Source: Pseudomonas sp. Tri1 (lineage in GTDB: Bacteria > Pseudomonadota > Gammaproteobacteria > Pseudomonadales > Pseudomonadaceae). From it: 64,000 nucleotides of DNA. Of this stretch, positions 54,335 to 63,756 are shown one piece after another (positions within the stretch are counted from its first letter, which is position 1; every line of letters begins with the position of its first letter). The position numbers and the translations under genes are program-made. The notes under the pieces are model-generated. The model did not search any database, was not told the origin of the DNA, and saw only the letters and a program-made list of their open reading frames with translations. Where the stretch lies: NCBI RefSeq assembly GCF_017968885.1, contig NZ_CP072913.1, forward strand, positions 4,138,001 through 4,202,000, in the 5' to 3' direction.

Positions 54335-55681
54335 TTACACCAACCGCTCAATCGGCTGATGCTGCCAGACCAGTTTGTAATACAGCGTCTGCAACAGCAG
54401 CATGCTCAGGTACGCCACGGGAAACGCCATCCATACCCCTTGCAAGCCGAAGTGGGCATCCAGCAGATACGCCGCTGGCACCTGCACACCGACGATGCAG
54501 AAGACCGAGATCGCCACCGGCACCAACACCGTGCCGCTGGCGCGCATGATGCCACCGACAATCGCCTGGAAGCCGAACACCAGCAGGCTCCAGAGCATGA
54601 TGTGCAGCAGGTGTTCGGCCTGTACCCGCGCCGCCGGGTCGGTGATGAACAGACCCAGCAGCCAGTGGGACAACAGATAGCCCAACACCACCAGCCCACC
54701 GGTGAGCCAGAGGTTGATCAAAAGCCCCGTGCGCAGGATCGGCCCAAGGCGCTCCAGGCGGCCGGCGCCGATGGCCTGGGCTCCGAGGATCGAGGCGGTG
54801 ATGGCGATCGACAGCGCCGGGAACTGCACGTAGTTGACGATCTGCGTCACCGCACCGTAGGCCGCTGTGGCTTGGGAACCGTGCTGGTTGACCAACGCCA
54901 GGATCACCAGCTCCGACAACGAGATCACCACCATCTGCAACCCCGTGGGCAGGCCGATGCGCAGCACCTTGCCGAGGATATCCATGTCCAGGCGCATCGC
55001 CGCGAACAACGCACGATCCGGCGCCAAGGCGTGCGCGCGACGGTTCAGGCGCCACGCCAGCATCAGCATCGCCGAGGTAGTCCCCACCAACCCCGCCAAT
55101 GCCGCGCTCTGGATGCCCATCTGCGGCAGGCCCAGCCAGCCGCGAATCAACGCAGGCGTGAGTATCAACCCGACGCTGGTGGACACCAGCAACGCCAACA
55201 TCGGTGACACCGTATCGCTCACCCCGCGTAGCAGTTGGGTGAACAGCACGAATACCAGCAACATCGGCAGGATCCACATCATGACCCGGGCATAGGAAAC
55301 GGCGTCTTCCAGCACATCGGCCGGCGTGCCGAGCCCCTGCAACGCCTGACGCGCAAAGACACTGCCGAGCACTGCCGCCACCAGCCCGATGATCGCTCCC
55401 AACAACAGCGTCGAGCCGGCGATGGCCTTCACCGTACCGGTTTGCCCGGCACCGTAGGCTTGCCCGATCAACACACCCGCCCCCGCCCCCAGGCCGATGA
55501 CCAGGGCAATGAAGAAGAACACAATGGGAAACATGCCCGACACCGAGGCCAGTGCCTGGGTGCCGAGCATCTGACCGATGTAGATGCTGTTGAGCGTACC
55601 GGACATGGACTGCAGGAAATTGGACAGGACCATGGGGGCCAGGAACAGGAGATAGGTTTTCCAGAGGGGCTGGGTGGGCAT
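54335..55681 (-). CDS. MATE-family efflux transporter
   Basis: 448 residues, about twelve helices in two homologous halves. Family elements include LAPMVLSNFLQSMSGTLNSIYIGQMLGTQALASVSGMFP and the second-half LPTGLQMVVISLSELVILALVNQHG. It exports cationic drugs or metabolites using Na+ or H+. ATG 55681 is chosen because the first helix starts about 10 residues later; an in-frame start 19 codons upstream is possible. No regulator is adjacent. Confidence 0.88.
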   Translation of the reverse strand: MPTQPLWKTYLLFLAPMVLSNFLQSMSGTLNSIYIGQMLGTQALASVSGMFPIVFFFIALVIGLGAGAGVLIGQAYGAGQTGTVKAIAGSTLLLGAIIGLVAAVLGSVFARQALQGLGTPADVLEDAVSYARVMMWILPMLLVFVLFTQLLRGVSDTVSPMLALLVSTSVGLILTPALIRGWLGLPQMGIQSAALAGLVGTTSAMLMLAWRLNRRAHALAPDRALFAAMRLDMDILGKVLRIGLPTGLQMVVISLSELVILALVNQHGSQATAAYGAVTQIVNYVQFPALSIAITASILGAQAIGAGRLERLGPILRTGLLINLWLTGGLVVLGYLLSHWLLGLFITDPAARVQAEHLLHIMLWSLLVFGFQAIVGGIMRASGTVLVPVAISVFCIVGVQVPAAYLLDAHFGLQGVWMAFPVAYLSMLLLQTLYYKLVWQHQPIERLV

Positions 55682-55768
55682 GGGGGCTCGTGATGGCAGG
55701 TTCGACAATTCGGGTGCCGGTAATTTAGCGCAATCCATACCAGCGGCGAGGGGATTTATCTGTGGCTA

Positions 55769-55880
55769 GGGGATTTATCCTCGTTGGGTTGCGCAGCAGC
55801 CCCCCCGTATATATCTGCCACTGTGGTGCATCGGCAGGAAGCAGTGGGGGCTGCTGCACAGCCCAACGGGGATGAACCCC
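55769..55880. repeat. Long imperfect inverted repeat
   Basis: A left arm of about 36 bases (from 55769, GGGGATTTATCCTCGTTGGG through GCAGCAGCCCCC) pairs with the right arm near 55845-55880, with six or so mismatches. The outer ends carry the GGGGAT...CTCGCCACA motif also seen at 40529-40558. It sits in the 442-base gap between the MATE gene and the chemotaxis operon. Confidence 0.75.
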
Positions 55881-56046
55881 TCGCCACAAAGCGCCCTGCT
55901 CCCGGTCCAGACCCGGCTCTACGCGCAGGCTATACCTTCGTCGGGTGCCCTCGACATTTCACAGACTGCGACTAATCTGAGATAGCACAGTGCCAGACAC
56001 TGTGTAGGTGAATGCCTATAGCTATGTGATATCGGACGACTGGTCT

Positions 56047-56073
56047 TCAAGTCCGAGCAAAGGACGCAGATAA
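56047..56073 (+). promoter_or_regulatory. FliA (sigma-28) promoter of the chemotaxis operon
   Basis: TCAAGT (56047-56052), 13-base spacer, GCAGATAA (56066-56073). The -10 matches GCCGATAA at 7 of 8 positions, and the spacing equals the consensus. It ends 50 bases before the first chemoreceptor gene. It makes the operon part of the late flagellar class. Confidence 0.72.
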
Positions 56074-56123
56074 CCAGTTATTCGCAAATAACCAGTTAGC
56101 TACATTTGTTCAAGGACCGAACC

Positions 56124-57341
56124 ATGACGTCGTATTCACCCGGTCACTCCCCTTCCCAACCCCAGCCACGCGTCCTTTGGAGCGCCGTGCTCGTGGGTAT
56201 CGTGGCAAGTGTCGGCGTGCTGGCACTCAACGGTCCGAGTGCACAAAACATCGCTTTGAGTGCAGCCGTCGTGGCCTTGGGCATCGGTGCTGGCGTATGG
56301 GGCGCCCGCTCCCAGCGGCGCCAGCTCGACAGCGCAGTTGCAGCGGCCATTGCCCACCACGCGTTGCAAGCCGCCGAACACCCGGGCCTTAAAAACGGCG
56401 CGCAGCTCAACGAAGTCATCCTCGGAGCCATGCCAATCTGGGCCAAGCAGGTAGAAAGCTCCCGGCAGCAGACCGAAACCGCGATTGTCTCGCTGACCAG
56501 CCGCTTCACCGGCATTTCCGCACGCCTGGAAGACACCGTGCAAGCTTCGCAACTGGCCGCGGGCGAACTGGCCAGCAAAAGCGGTGGCGGCGCCGTACAG
56601 GTGCTGGCCCAGAGCGAAGGCGAACTGGTTCAGGTTATCGACTCCTTGAAGGCCACCCAGGCCAGCCGCGATGAAACCCTGGCCCAGGTGCGCAACCTCA
56701 CCGCTTATACCGGTGAGCTGCGGACCATGGCCGCCGATGTCGCCGCGATTGCCGCACAGACCAACCTGCTGGCCCTCAACGCCGCCATCGAAGCCGCCCG
56801 TGCCGGTGAAGCCGGGCGCGGCTTTGCAGTGGTAGCCGACGCGGTTCGCAGCTTGTCGAGCAAATCCAGCGAGACCGGCCAGCAGATGTCGGCCAAGGTC
56901 GACATCATCAACACTGCCATCACCCAACTGGTCCAGGCCGCCTCCAGCGGCGCGGACCAGGACAGCCATTCGGTCAGCGCCTCCGAGGAAAGCATCCAGC
57001 AGGTGCTGGAACGTTTCAAGAGCGTCACCGGGCGGCTGGCCGAATCGGCTGACATGCTCCAACAGGAGAGCTTCGGCATTCGTGACGAACTCACCGAAGT
57101 GCTGGTCAGCCTGCAATTCCAGGATCGGGTCAGCCAGATCCTCAGCCACGTGCGCGACAACATAGAGGACCTGCATGTGCACATACAGCAGGCCAGTCAG
57201 TCGCCCGACCAGGCCGTCTCCATCGATGCCCGCCAATGGCTGGCCCGCATGGAAACCACTTATGCCACCGACGAGCAACGCCGCAATCATCACGGCGACT
57301 CGGGCGCGCAACAGGTTTCACAGGAAATAACCTTCTTTTAG
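56124..57341 (+). CDS. Chemoreceptor-like protein with short membrane anchor and CheZ-like motif
   Basis: 405 residues. Two hydrophobic segments near residues 17-33 and 43-60 form a small anchor without a periplasmic ligand domain. The signalling tip is [42 protein letters not shown]. Near residues 330-338 it reads LQFQDRVSQ, a D-x-x-x-Q pattern like the catalytic motif FQDLTGQ of the CheY phosphatase CheZ. No cheZ gene is seen in this cluster. ATG 56124 has AAGGA 8 bases before it. It is the first gene of the operon and corresponds in position to the CttP/McpA-type receptor of the P. aeruginosa che2 cluster. cheY starts 10 bases later. Confidence 0.88.
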   Translation: MTSYSPGHSPSQPQPRVLWSAVLVGIVASVGVLALNGPSAQNIALSAAVVALGIGAGVWGARSQRRQLDSAVAAAIAHHALQAAEHPGLKNGAQLNEVILGAMPIWAKQVESSRQQTETAIVSLTSRFTGISARLEDTVQASQLAAGELASKSGGGAVQVLAQSEGELVQVIDSLKATQASRDETLAQVRNLTAYTGELRTMAADVAAIAAQTNLLALNAAIEAARAGEAGRGFAVVADAVRSLSSKSSETGQQMSAKVDIINTAITQLVQAASSGADQDSHSVSASEESIQQVLERFKSVTGRLAESADMLQQESFGIRDELTEVLVSLQFQDRVSQILSHVRDNIEDLHVHIQQASQSPDQAVSIDARQWLARMETTYATDEQRRNHHGDSGAQQVSQEITFF

Positions 57342-57351
57342 GAGAGCCTTC

Positions 57352-57720
57352 ATGGCTAAAAGTGTATTGGTTGTCGACGACTCCGCGAGCGTTCGGCAGG
57401 TCGTCGGCATCGCGTTGAAAAGTGCCGGCTACGACGTGATCGAGGCCAGCGATGGCAAGGATGCACTGGGCAAGCTCAACGGCCAGAAAGTGCACCTGAT
57501 CATCAGCGACGTGAACATGCCCAACATGGACGGCATCACCTTCGTCAAGGAGGTCAAGAAGCTGGCCAGCTACAAGTTCACGCCGATCATCATGCTCACC
57601 ACCGAATCCCAGGAGTCGAAGAAACAAGAGGGCCAGGCAGCGGGCGCCAAGGCCTGGGTGGTCAAGCCGTTCCAACCGGCGCAGATGCTGGCGGCGGTTT
57701 CCAAACTGATTCTTCCTTGA
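57352..57720 (+). CDS. cheY: CheY response regulator
   Basis: 122 residues, single receiver domain. Acidic pair DD in VLVVDDSASVRQ, phosphoacceptor Asp in IISDVNMPNMDG, Thr in IMLTTES and Lys in AWVVKPFQP. It carries the output of the CheA encoded two genes later, presumably to the flagellar motor. GGAG lies 8 bases before the ATG. Confidence 0.95.
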   Translation: MAKSVLVVDDSASVRQVVGIALKSAGYDVIEASDGKDALGKLNGQKVHLIISDVNMPNMDGITFVKEVKKLASYKFTPIIMLTTESQESKKQEGQAAGAKAWVVKPFQPAQMLAAVSKLILP

Positions 57721-57735
57721 TTGCCGGAGGCTGTG

Positions 57736-58020
57736 ATGCCGTTGCTGTACGAAACCCACGATGACATCGCGCAGGTACAGATCGACGGCGAGCTGACGAT
57801 CTACACCGCCGCCGACCTGGCCACGCAGTGGCTACCGCACCTGGGGGCAACGCCACACATGGAACTCGACCTGTCACAGGTCACGGAAATGGACGGCGCC
57901 GGATTGCAACTGTTGATGATGGTCCAGCGCGAAGCTCCCAAGGCCGGTACCCGACTGACGCTGACCGGCCGTAGCAAAGCCGTCACGGAAACACTCGCCC
58001 TGTGCAACCTGGTTGCCTAA
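57736..58020 (+). CDS. STAS-domain protein of the chemotaxis operon
   Basis: 94 residues, single STAS (anti-sigma antagonist) domain: QVQIDGELTIYTAADLATQW and LDLSQVTEMDGAGLQLLMMVQREA. The usual phosphorylated Ser of the D-S-S-G loop is replaced (D53-G54-A55-G56), so it cannot be switched by Ser phosphorylation in the known way. CGGAGG precedes the ATG at 57736. It lies between cheY and cheA; a role as adaptor to a partner kinase or receptor is inferred from position only. Confidence 0.85.
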   Translation: MPLLYETHDDIAQVQIDGELTIYTAADLATQWLPHLGATPHMELDLSQVTEMDGAGLQLLMMVQREAPKAGTRLTLTGRSKAVTETLALCNLVA

Positions 58021-58053
58021 AGGCCCCGCAATACGTCGGACACGACAAAGGAT

Positions 58054-60159
58054 ATGAGCGTGAGCATCAATCTCGATCAGGCACAACAAACGTTCATCGT
58101 CGAGGCACGGGAACAGTTGCAGGCAATGGAGGAGTCCCTGCTGCAACTGGAAACCGACCCCGAGGACGATGATGCGATCGGCGCGATCTTCCGGGCGGCC
58201 CATACGATCAAGGGTTCGGCCGGATTGTTCGGCCTGGAACCGATCGTCAGCTTCACCCACATCGTCGAAGATGTGCTCGATCGTCTGCGTGACGGTAGCG
58301 TCGCCGTGGACCCAGGCTTGATCGCCGTGCTGCTCAAGTCCGGCGATCATATGCTGGAGCTGATCGACGTGGTCGCCAACCAGGGCTCGACGTTGCAGCC
58401 CCCTGCCCTGGCCCGGGAAATGGAGCTGTGCCAGATCCTCCAGGAATACCAGGCGCCGCCCTCGGCGCCAGACACCAAGCCCGCCCAGGCCACCGGCACC
58501 GAAGCAGCCGAGTCCAGCGAAGCGGTCCTCTGGCACATTTCCCTGCGTTTCGGCCAGGAGGTTTTCCGCAACGGCATGGACCCCTTGTCGTTCCTGCGCT
58601 ACCTGCAAACCCTCGGTGAAATCGTCGACATCACGACGCTGACCGAGGCCTTGCCCGCGCTCGAGGAGTGGGATGCCGAGTCCTGCTACCTGGGCTTTGA
58701 ACTGGACGTGCGTTCCAGCGCCCCTTACGCGGCGCTCAACGAAGTATTCGATTTCGTCCGTGAAGACTGCTCGGTCGAGATCTTCGCCGTCGACGAGCCA
58801 CCCGACGTCGCGATACAGACCGGCACCGGTTTGCTGGCACAACAACAGCAAGACAACACCGAGAGTACTGGCATGGTCACCACCGGCGAACTGATGGCCG
58901 ACCAACGCTCGACGTCTCGTGTTCCCGCCCAGATAGCGGACAAGAGTGAGAACAAGGCCAAGGACGGCAGCTATGTGCGGGTCAACGCCGACAAGCTGGA
59001 CGAGTTGATCAACCTGGTGGGGGAACTGGTCATCGCCAGTGCCGGTGCCAGCCTGCTGGCGCGTACCTGCAACAACGATCCGTTGCAGGAGTCCACCTCG
59101 ACGGTGTCGGCCCTGGTGGAAGAAATCCTCGATGGCGCCCTGCGCCTGCGCATGATCCCCATCGGCGAAACCTTCAACCGGTTCCGTCGGGTGGTGCGCG
59201 ATGTCAGCCAGGAATTGGGCAAGGACATCGACCTGATCATCAGCGGTGCGGAAACCGAACTGGACAAGACCGTGGTGGAAAAAATCGGCGATCCGCTCAT
59301 GCACCTGCTGCGCAACGCCATGGACCACGGTATCGAAACCGCCGAGGCACGCCTGGCGGCCGGCAAGCCGGCCAAGGGGCATCTGCACCTCAATGCCTAT
59401 CACGATTCGGGCAGCATCGTGCTGGAAATCGCCGACGACGGTGCCGGCCTGAACCGCGATCGAATCCTGGAAAAGGCCCAGGAGCGTGGTTTGCTCGCCC
59501 CAGGCGCGAGCCCGACCGACCAAGAGATTTACAACCTGATCTTCGAACCCGGCTTCTCCACCGCCCAGGCCGTCACCAACCTTTCGGGACGTGGCGTGGG
59601 TATGGACGTGGTCAAGCGCAACATCACCCTGCTGCGCGGCACTGTCGACCTCGACAGCCAACCGGGCAAGGGCACCGTGGTGCGCATTCGGCTGCCGCTG
59701 ACCCTGGCGATCATCAATGGTTTTCTGGTGGGCATCGACCAGTCCACTTACGTCATCCCGCTGGACATGGTCCAGGAATGCATCGAACTGAGCGAAGTCG
59801 ATGGGCTGGCCAGCCGTGAACAAGGCTACCTCGATCTGCGCGGCGAAGTGTTGCCCCTGGTCTACCTGCGTGATCACTTCAACCATGAAGGCCCGGCCTC
59901 GCGCCGGCAGAACGTGGTGGTGGTGCGTTACGCCGAACTCAAGGCCGGGCTGGTGGTGGATGACTTGCTGGGTGAATTCCAGACCGTCATCAAGCCCCTG
60001 GGCAAGCTGTTCGGTGCCCTGCGCGGCATCAGTGGCTCGACCATCCTGGGCAGCGGCGCCGTAGCGTTGATTCTCGACGTGCCGGCGCTGCTCACCCAGA
60101 TCGCACAGATAGAAAACCGCTACACCTCAACTCAATTACAACAAGCCACTGCTCGCTGA
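58054..60159 (+). CDS. cheA: CheA histidine kinase
   Basis: 701 residues with the five-domain order: P1 with the phosphorylated His in FRAAHTIKGSAGLFG, a P2-like region, P3 dimerisation (YVRVNADKLDELINLVGELV), P4 kinase (N box LLRNAMDHGIE, DDGAGLNRDRI, GRGVGMDVVKRNI) and the P5 CheW-like end (VIPLDMVQECIEL). It autophosphorylates on receptor signal and phosphorylates CheY and CheB. ATG 58054 has AAGGA 5 bases upstream. Confidence 0.96.
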   Translation: MSVSINLDQAQQTFIVEAREQLQAMEESLLQLETDPEDDDAIGAIFRAAHTIKGSAGLFGLEPIVSFTHIVEDVLDRLRDGSVAVDPGLIAVLLKSGDHMLELIDVVANQGSTLQPPALAREMELCQILQEYQAPPSAPDTKPAQATGTEAAESSEAVLWHISLRFGQEVFRNGMDPLSFLRYLQTLGEIVDITTLTEALPALEEWDAESCYLGFELDVRSSAPYAALNEVFDFVREDCSVEIFAVDEPPDVAIQTGTGLLAQQQQDNTESTGMVTTGELMADQRSTSRVPAQIADKSENKAKDGSYVRVNADKLDELINLVGELVIASAGASLLARTCNNDPLQESTSTVSALVEEILDGALRLRMIPIGETFNRFRRVVRDVSQELGKDIDLIISGAETELDKTVVEKIGDPLMHLLRNAMDHGIETAEARLAAGKPAKGHLHLNAYHDSGSIVLEIADDGAGLNRDRILEKAQERGLLAPGASPTDQEIYNLIFEPGFSTAQAVTNLSGRGVGMDVVKRNITLLRGTVDLDSQPGKGTVVRIRLPLTLAIINGFLVGIDQSTYVIPLDMVQECIELSEVDGLASREQGYLDLRGEVLPLVYLRDHFNHEGPASRRQNVVVVRYAELKAGLVVDDLLGEFQTVIKPLGKLFGALRGISGSTILGSGAVALILDVPALLTQIAQIENRYTSTQLQQATAR

Positions 60160-60192
60160 CGCTTTAGCAATTCCATGGAGAGGTACTTCCCA

Positions 60193-61851
60193 ATGAAATG
60201 GTTCTACGATCTTAGAATCGCCACCAAACTGATCACTTCATTTCTGGTGGTGCTGGCCCTGACCGCCGCCATGGGAGGGTTCGCGATCCTCCAACTGGGC
60301 GAGGTGAACGGCACCACCATCGAGATCCGGGAAAACTGGATGCCGTCCATGCGCGCCGCCTCGGGCATGCGTTTCTACGCGGCGAATTATCGCCTCAAGG
60401 AAAACCGCCATATCACCGCCGATTCCGAGCAGGAACGCGTGACCATCGAGAATGAAGCGGAAGAAGCCAAAAAGGCCTTTGAAACGCGCATGGCGACCTA
60501 TGAAAAACTGCTCTCCAACGCCGAAGACCGCCAACTGTTCGAAACCACCCGCAATGACTGGGCCGCGTACCTCACGGTGAGCAAGGACCTGCTCGCGCTG
60601 TCCCGGCAGAACCTGACCGAACAAGCCCATGCACTGCTCAAGAGCGAGTCCAAACGTCAATTCGAGCTGGTGACCAGCGATTTGCAAAAAATGGTGGAGC
60701 TCAATGATGTAGGGGCAGGTAAAGCCAGCGAGCGTGGCGCAGCGCTGTTTGAAAAATCGCGTCTGTCGATCATCGCCGTGCTGGTCGCCGCCCTGCTGGT
60801 GGGCCTGGGCCTGGCGCTGTTCATTTCGCGGATTATCTCACGGCCATTGAAACAGGCCGCAGCCGTCGCCGAACAATTGGCCGAAGGCAACCTGAATGCA
60901 AAAATCGAAAGCGGCTCCAAGGACGAAACCGGCATGGTGCTCAACGCCATGCAGAACATGGTCGGCAAGCTGTCCCACATCATCGGTGAAGTGCGCAACG
61001 CAGCGGACAACCTGGCCAGCGCCTCCGAAGAAGTCAGCGCCACCGCGCAATCCATGAGCCAGGCCACCAGTGAACAGGCGGCCAGCGTCGAGGAAACCAG
61101 CGCCTCCATCGAGCAGATGAGCGCCAGCATCAACCAGAACACCGAGAACGCCAAAGTCACCGACGGCATGGCCAGCAAGGCCGCCAAGGAAGCCACCGAC
61201 GGCGGCGAATCGGTGCAGCAGACCGTGGTGGCGATGAAGAAAATCGCCCAGCGCATCAGCATCATCGACGACATCGCCTACCAGACCAACCTGCTGGCGC
61301 TCAACGCCGCCATCGAAGCGGCCCGCGCCGGTGAACATGGCAAAGGCTTCGCCGTCGTCGCCGCCGAAGTGCGCAAACTGGCCGAACGCAGTCAGGTGGC
61401 GGCCCAGGAAATCGGCGAGCTGTCCTCCAGCAGCGTTGACATGGCCGAGAAGGCCGGGCATTTGCTCAACGAGATGGTACCGTCCATCAACAAGACCTCG
61501 GACCTGGTGCAGGAAATCAGCGCCGCCTCCGAAGAGCAGGCCGCTGGCGTGGCGCAGATCAACACCGCCATGACTCAGCTCAACCAGGTGACCCAGCAGA
61601 ACGCCTCCAGCAGCGAAGAGCTGGCCGCCACCGCCGAGGAAATGAGCAGCCAGGCCGAACAGCTGCAACAGGCCATGAGTTTCTTCACCCTGGACACGCC
61701 GCCCAAGTCGGCCGGCCAGCCCCTGAAGGTGGACAACACGCCTGGCCCGTCCAGCCGCAAACCGACCCGAGCCGCCGTGCCCGCATTGCCCAAGGCGTTT
61801 GCCTACAGCATGGCCAGCGCTCCGGACGAATCCGAATTCACCCGGTTCTGA
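60193..61851 (+). CDS. Transmembrane chemoreceptor with C-terminal CheR-binding pentapeptide
   Basis: 552 residues. Helix 1 (about 12-33) and helix 2 (about 188-210) bracket a periplasmic four-helix domain of about 155 residues; HAMP and signalling domain follow (tip [37 protein letters not shown]). A flexible tail of about 50 residues ends in EFTRF, fitting the tether pattern x-aromatic-x-x-aromatic that recruits CheR. The adjacent CheR is the natural partner. ATG 60193 is set by the family start MKWFYDL.I..KL. Ligand unknown. Confidence 0.92.
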   Translation: MKWFYDLRIATKLITSFLVVLALTAAMGGFAILQLGEVNGTTIEIRENWMPSMRAASGMRFYAANYRLKENRHITADSEQERVTIENEAEEAKKAFETRMATYEKLLSNAEDRQLFETTRNDWAAYLTVSKDLLALSRQNLTEQAHALLKSESKRQFELVTSDLQKMVELNDVGAGKASERGAALFEKSRLSIIAVLVAALLVGLGLALFISRIISRPLKQAAAVAEQLAEGNLNAKIESGSKDETGMVLNAMQNMVGKLSHIIGEVRNAADNLASASEEVSATAQSMSQATSEQAASVEETSASIEQMSASINQNTENAKVTDGMASKAAKEATDGGESVQQTVVAMKKIAQRISIIDDIAYQTNLLALNAAIEAARAGEHGKGFAVVAAEVRKLAERSQVAAQEIGELSSSSVDMAEKAGHLLNEMVPSINKTSDLVQEISAASEEQAAGVAQINTAMTQLNQVTQQNASSSEELAATAEEMSSQAEQLQQAMSFFTLDTPPKSAGQPLKVDNTPGPSSRKPTRAAVPALPKAFAYSMASAPDESEFTRF

Positions 61852-61890
61852 CGGTCCGTTCCCACAGGCTCGCTTAAAGGAGATAAAGGC

Positions 61891-62427
61891 ATGGGTGCCA
61901 TCGCAACCACACGTCACGCCGCCATCGCGGTTGAGGAAGAAGCGCAATACCTGACGTTTATGCTCGGCACGGAAATGTTTGCCATCGGCATTCTGTGCAT
62001 CAAGGAAATCATCGAGTACGGCAACCTCACCGTGGTGCCAATGATGCCGTCCTTTGTGCGTGGGGTAATCAACCTGCGCGGCGCGGTGGTGCCAGTGGTG
62101 GACTTGTCGGCCCGGTTCGGCCGGCAGAATTCGGCGATCACCCGGCGCTCGTGCGTGGTGATCATCGAGGCCAATACCGAGGACGGCCACGCCCAGGACA
62201 TCGGCCTGTTGGTCGACACGGTGTCGGCAGTGCTGGAGATTCCCGCATCGCAGATCGAACCTCCACCGAGTTTCGGGGCGAAGATCCGCGCCGACTTCAT
62301 CAGTGGCATGGCCAAGGTCGATGGTAAGTTCGTGATCGTACTGGAGGTGGGCCGGGTGCTGTCCATCGACGAAATGTCCCAACTCGCCCAGACCAGCCCT
62401 GCAGCGCTGGAAGTCGATGCCCAGTGA
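61891..62427 (+). CDS. cheW: CheW coupling protein
   Basis: 178 residues, CheW beta-barrel: YLTFMLGTEMFAIGILCIKEIIEY at the start and FVRGVINLRGAVVPVVDLSARFG, the signature of the family. It links CheA to receptors. AAAGGAG lies 11 bases before the ATG. The stop overlaps the cheR start (GTGA). Confidence 0.95.
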   Translation: MGAIATTRHAAIAVEEEAQYLTFMLGTEMFAIGILCIKEIIEYGNLTVVPMMPSFVRGVINLRGAVVPVVDLSARFGRQNSAITRRSCVVIIEANTEDGHAQDIGLLVDTVSAVLEIPASQIEPPPSFGAKIRADFISGMAKVDGKFVIVLEVGRVLSIDEMSQLAQTSPAALEVDAQ

Positions 62428-63260
62428 ACGCCGATACCTGCAAGGAACGCACATTGAATTCACTGGCCCTCAGTGATCGAGAGTTCAGCCAGTTTCAATC
62501 CTGGTTGTACCAGGCCGCGGGCATCAACTTGTCCCCGGCCAAGAAAGCCCTGGTCGCCGGGCGGTTGTTCAAACGTCTAAAACACTACGAACTGGGCAGC
62601 TACGGCGAGTATTTCAAACTGATCATGAACGGCCAGCGCACCGATGAACTGCAAGTGGCGCTGGACCTGCTCACCACCAACGAGACCTACTTTTTCCGCG
62701 AGCCCAAGCATTTCGATTTCCTGCGCCAGCATGTGCTGCCCCACGCAGTGCCGGGCAAGACCTTTCGCCTGTGGAGTGCGGCCAGTTCGTCGGGCGAAGA
62801 ACCCTACAGCCTGGCCATGACCCTGGCCGAAGGCTTGGGCACCACGCCCTGGGAAGTCATCGGCTCAGACATCAGTACCCAGGTGCTGGCCAAGGCCCGG
62901 GCCGGGCATTACCCGATGGAACGCGCCAGTAACCTGCCCCATCCGCTGCTGGTGAAATACTGCCTCAAGGGTACCGGCAGCCAGCAAGGCACGTTTCTCA
63001 TCGATCGGACGTTGCGCAGCCGGGTCAATTTCATCCAGGTCAACCTCAACGACACACTGCCGGATCTGGGGGAGTTTGATGTAATTTTCCTGCGCAACGT
63101 CATGATCTACTTCGACCAACCCACCAAAAGCAAAGTGGTTGCCCGATTGATCCCCCGGCTCAAGCCCGGCGGGTACTTCATCGTGAGCCATTCGGAGAGC
63201 CTCAACGGCGTGTCCGATGCGTTGAAACTGGTGGCCCCCTCGATTTATCGCAAACCATGA
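62424..63260 (+). CDS. cheR: CheR methyltransferase
   Basis: 278 residues. N-terminal helical domain (LSDREFSQFQSWLYQAAGINLS), the TTNETYFFREPKHFD motif and the SAM site RLWSAASSSGEEPYSLAM. The beta-subdomain that reads pentapeptides is present. It methylates receptor glutamates. Start GTG at 62424 overlaps cheW; a TTG further in is a weaker choice. The stop overlaps the cheD start (ATGA). Confidence 0.95.
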   Translation: MNADTCKERTLNSLALSDREFSQFQSWLYQAAGINLSPAKKALVAGRLFKRLKHYELGSYGEYFKLIMNGQRTDELQVALDLLTTNETYFFREPKHFDFLRQHVLPHAVPGKTFRLWSAASSSGEEPYSLAMTLAEGLGTTPWEVIGSDISTQVLAKARAGHYPMERASNLPHPLLVKYCLKGTGSQQGTFLIDRTLRSRVNFIQVNLNDTLPDLGEFDVIFLRNVMIYFDQPTKSKVVARLIPRLKPGGYFIVSHSESLNGVSDALKLVAPSIYRKP

Positions 63261-63754
63261 GCGTCGCGATGAGGGAAGTGGCCGAGATGTACCTGGCGCC
63301 GGGGGAGTTTCGCTTCGCCACCTGCCCAACCCGGCTGCGCACCATCCTCGGCTCTTGCGTGGCGATCACGCTGTGGCATCCCGAGCGCAGGATCGGTGGC
63401 ATGTGCCACTTCATGTTGCCCAGTCGGGTGCGCTGCTCCAAGGCGCTCAACGGTATGTACGCCGACGAAGCCATCGAACTGTTCATTCACCAGGCAAAGG
63501 CCCATCACACCGATCCCGAGGATTATCAACTCAAGCTGTTCGGCGGCGGTGAAATGTTCCCTGAACTGCAACGCCAAGTGCCGTTCGGCAACGTAGCGCG
63601 GTCGAACGTTAACGCGGCGCTGGAAATCGCCGCCCTCTACCGCCTGGACCTGATCGCCCAGGACATGGGTAGCACCGGTCATCGCAGCATCATCTTCGAC
63701 CTTTGCAGTGGCGATGTGTGGGTCAGGCACCAACCAATAAGGACCCGGCATTAA
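63257..63754 (+). CDS. cheD: CheD receptor deamidase
   Basis: 165 residues. Catalytic Cys in [13 protein letters not shown], His in GGMCHFMLP and Thr in [10 protein letters not shown]. It deamidates receptor glutamines, making methylation sites. Its start overlaps the cheR stop (ATGA). Confidence 0.94.
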   Translation: MSVAMREVAEMYLAPGEFRFATCPTRLRTILGSCVAITLWHPERRIGGMCHFMLPSRVRCSKALNGMYADEAIELFIHQAKAHHTDPEDYQLKLFGGGEMFPELQRQVPFGNVARSNVNAALEIAALYRLDLIAQDMGSTGHRSIIFDLCSGDVWVRHQPIRTRH

Positions 63755-63756
63755 CC

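Noticed and set aside
57874..59886. 670-codon open frame antisense to cheA
   Set aside because: Same GC-rich mirror effect; cheA on the plus strand is complete with all catalytic boxes.
60838..62463. 541-codon open frame antisense to the chemoreceptor and cheW
   Set aside because: Repetitive Gly/His/Asp composition from the reverse complement; no ribosome-binding site or domain.
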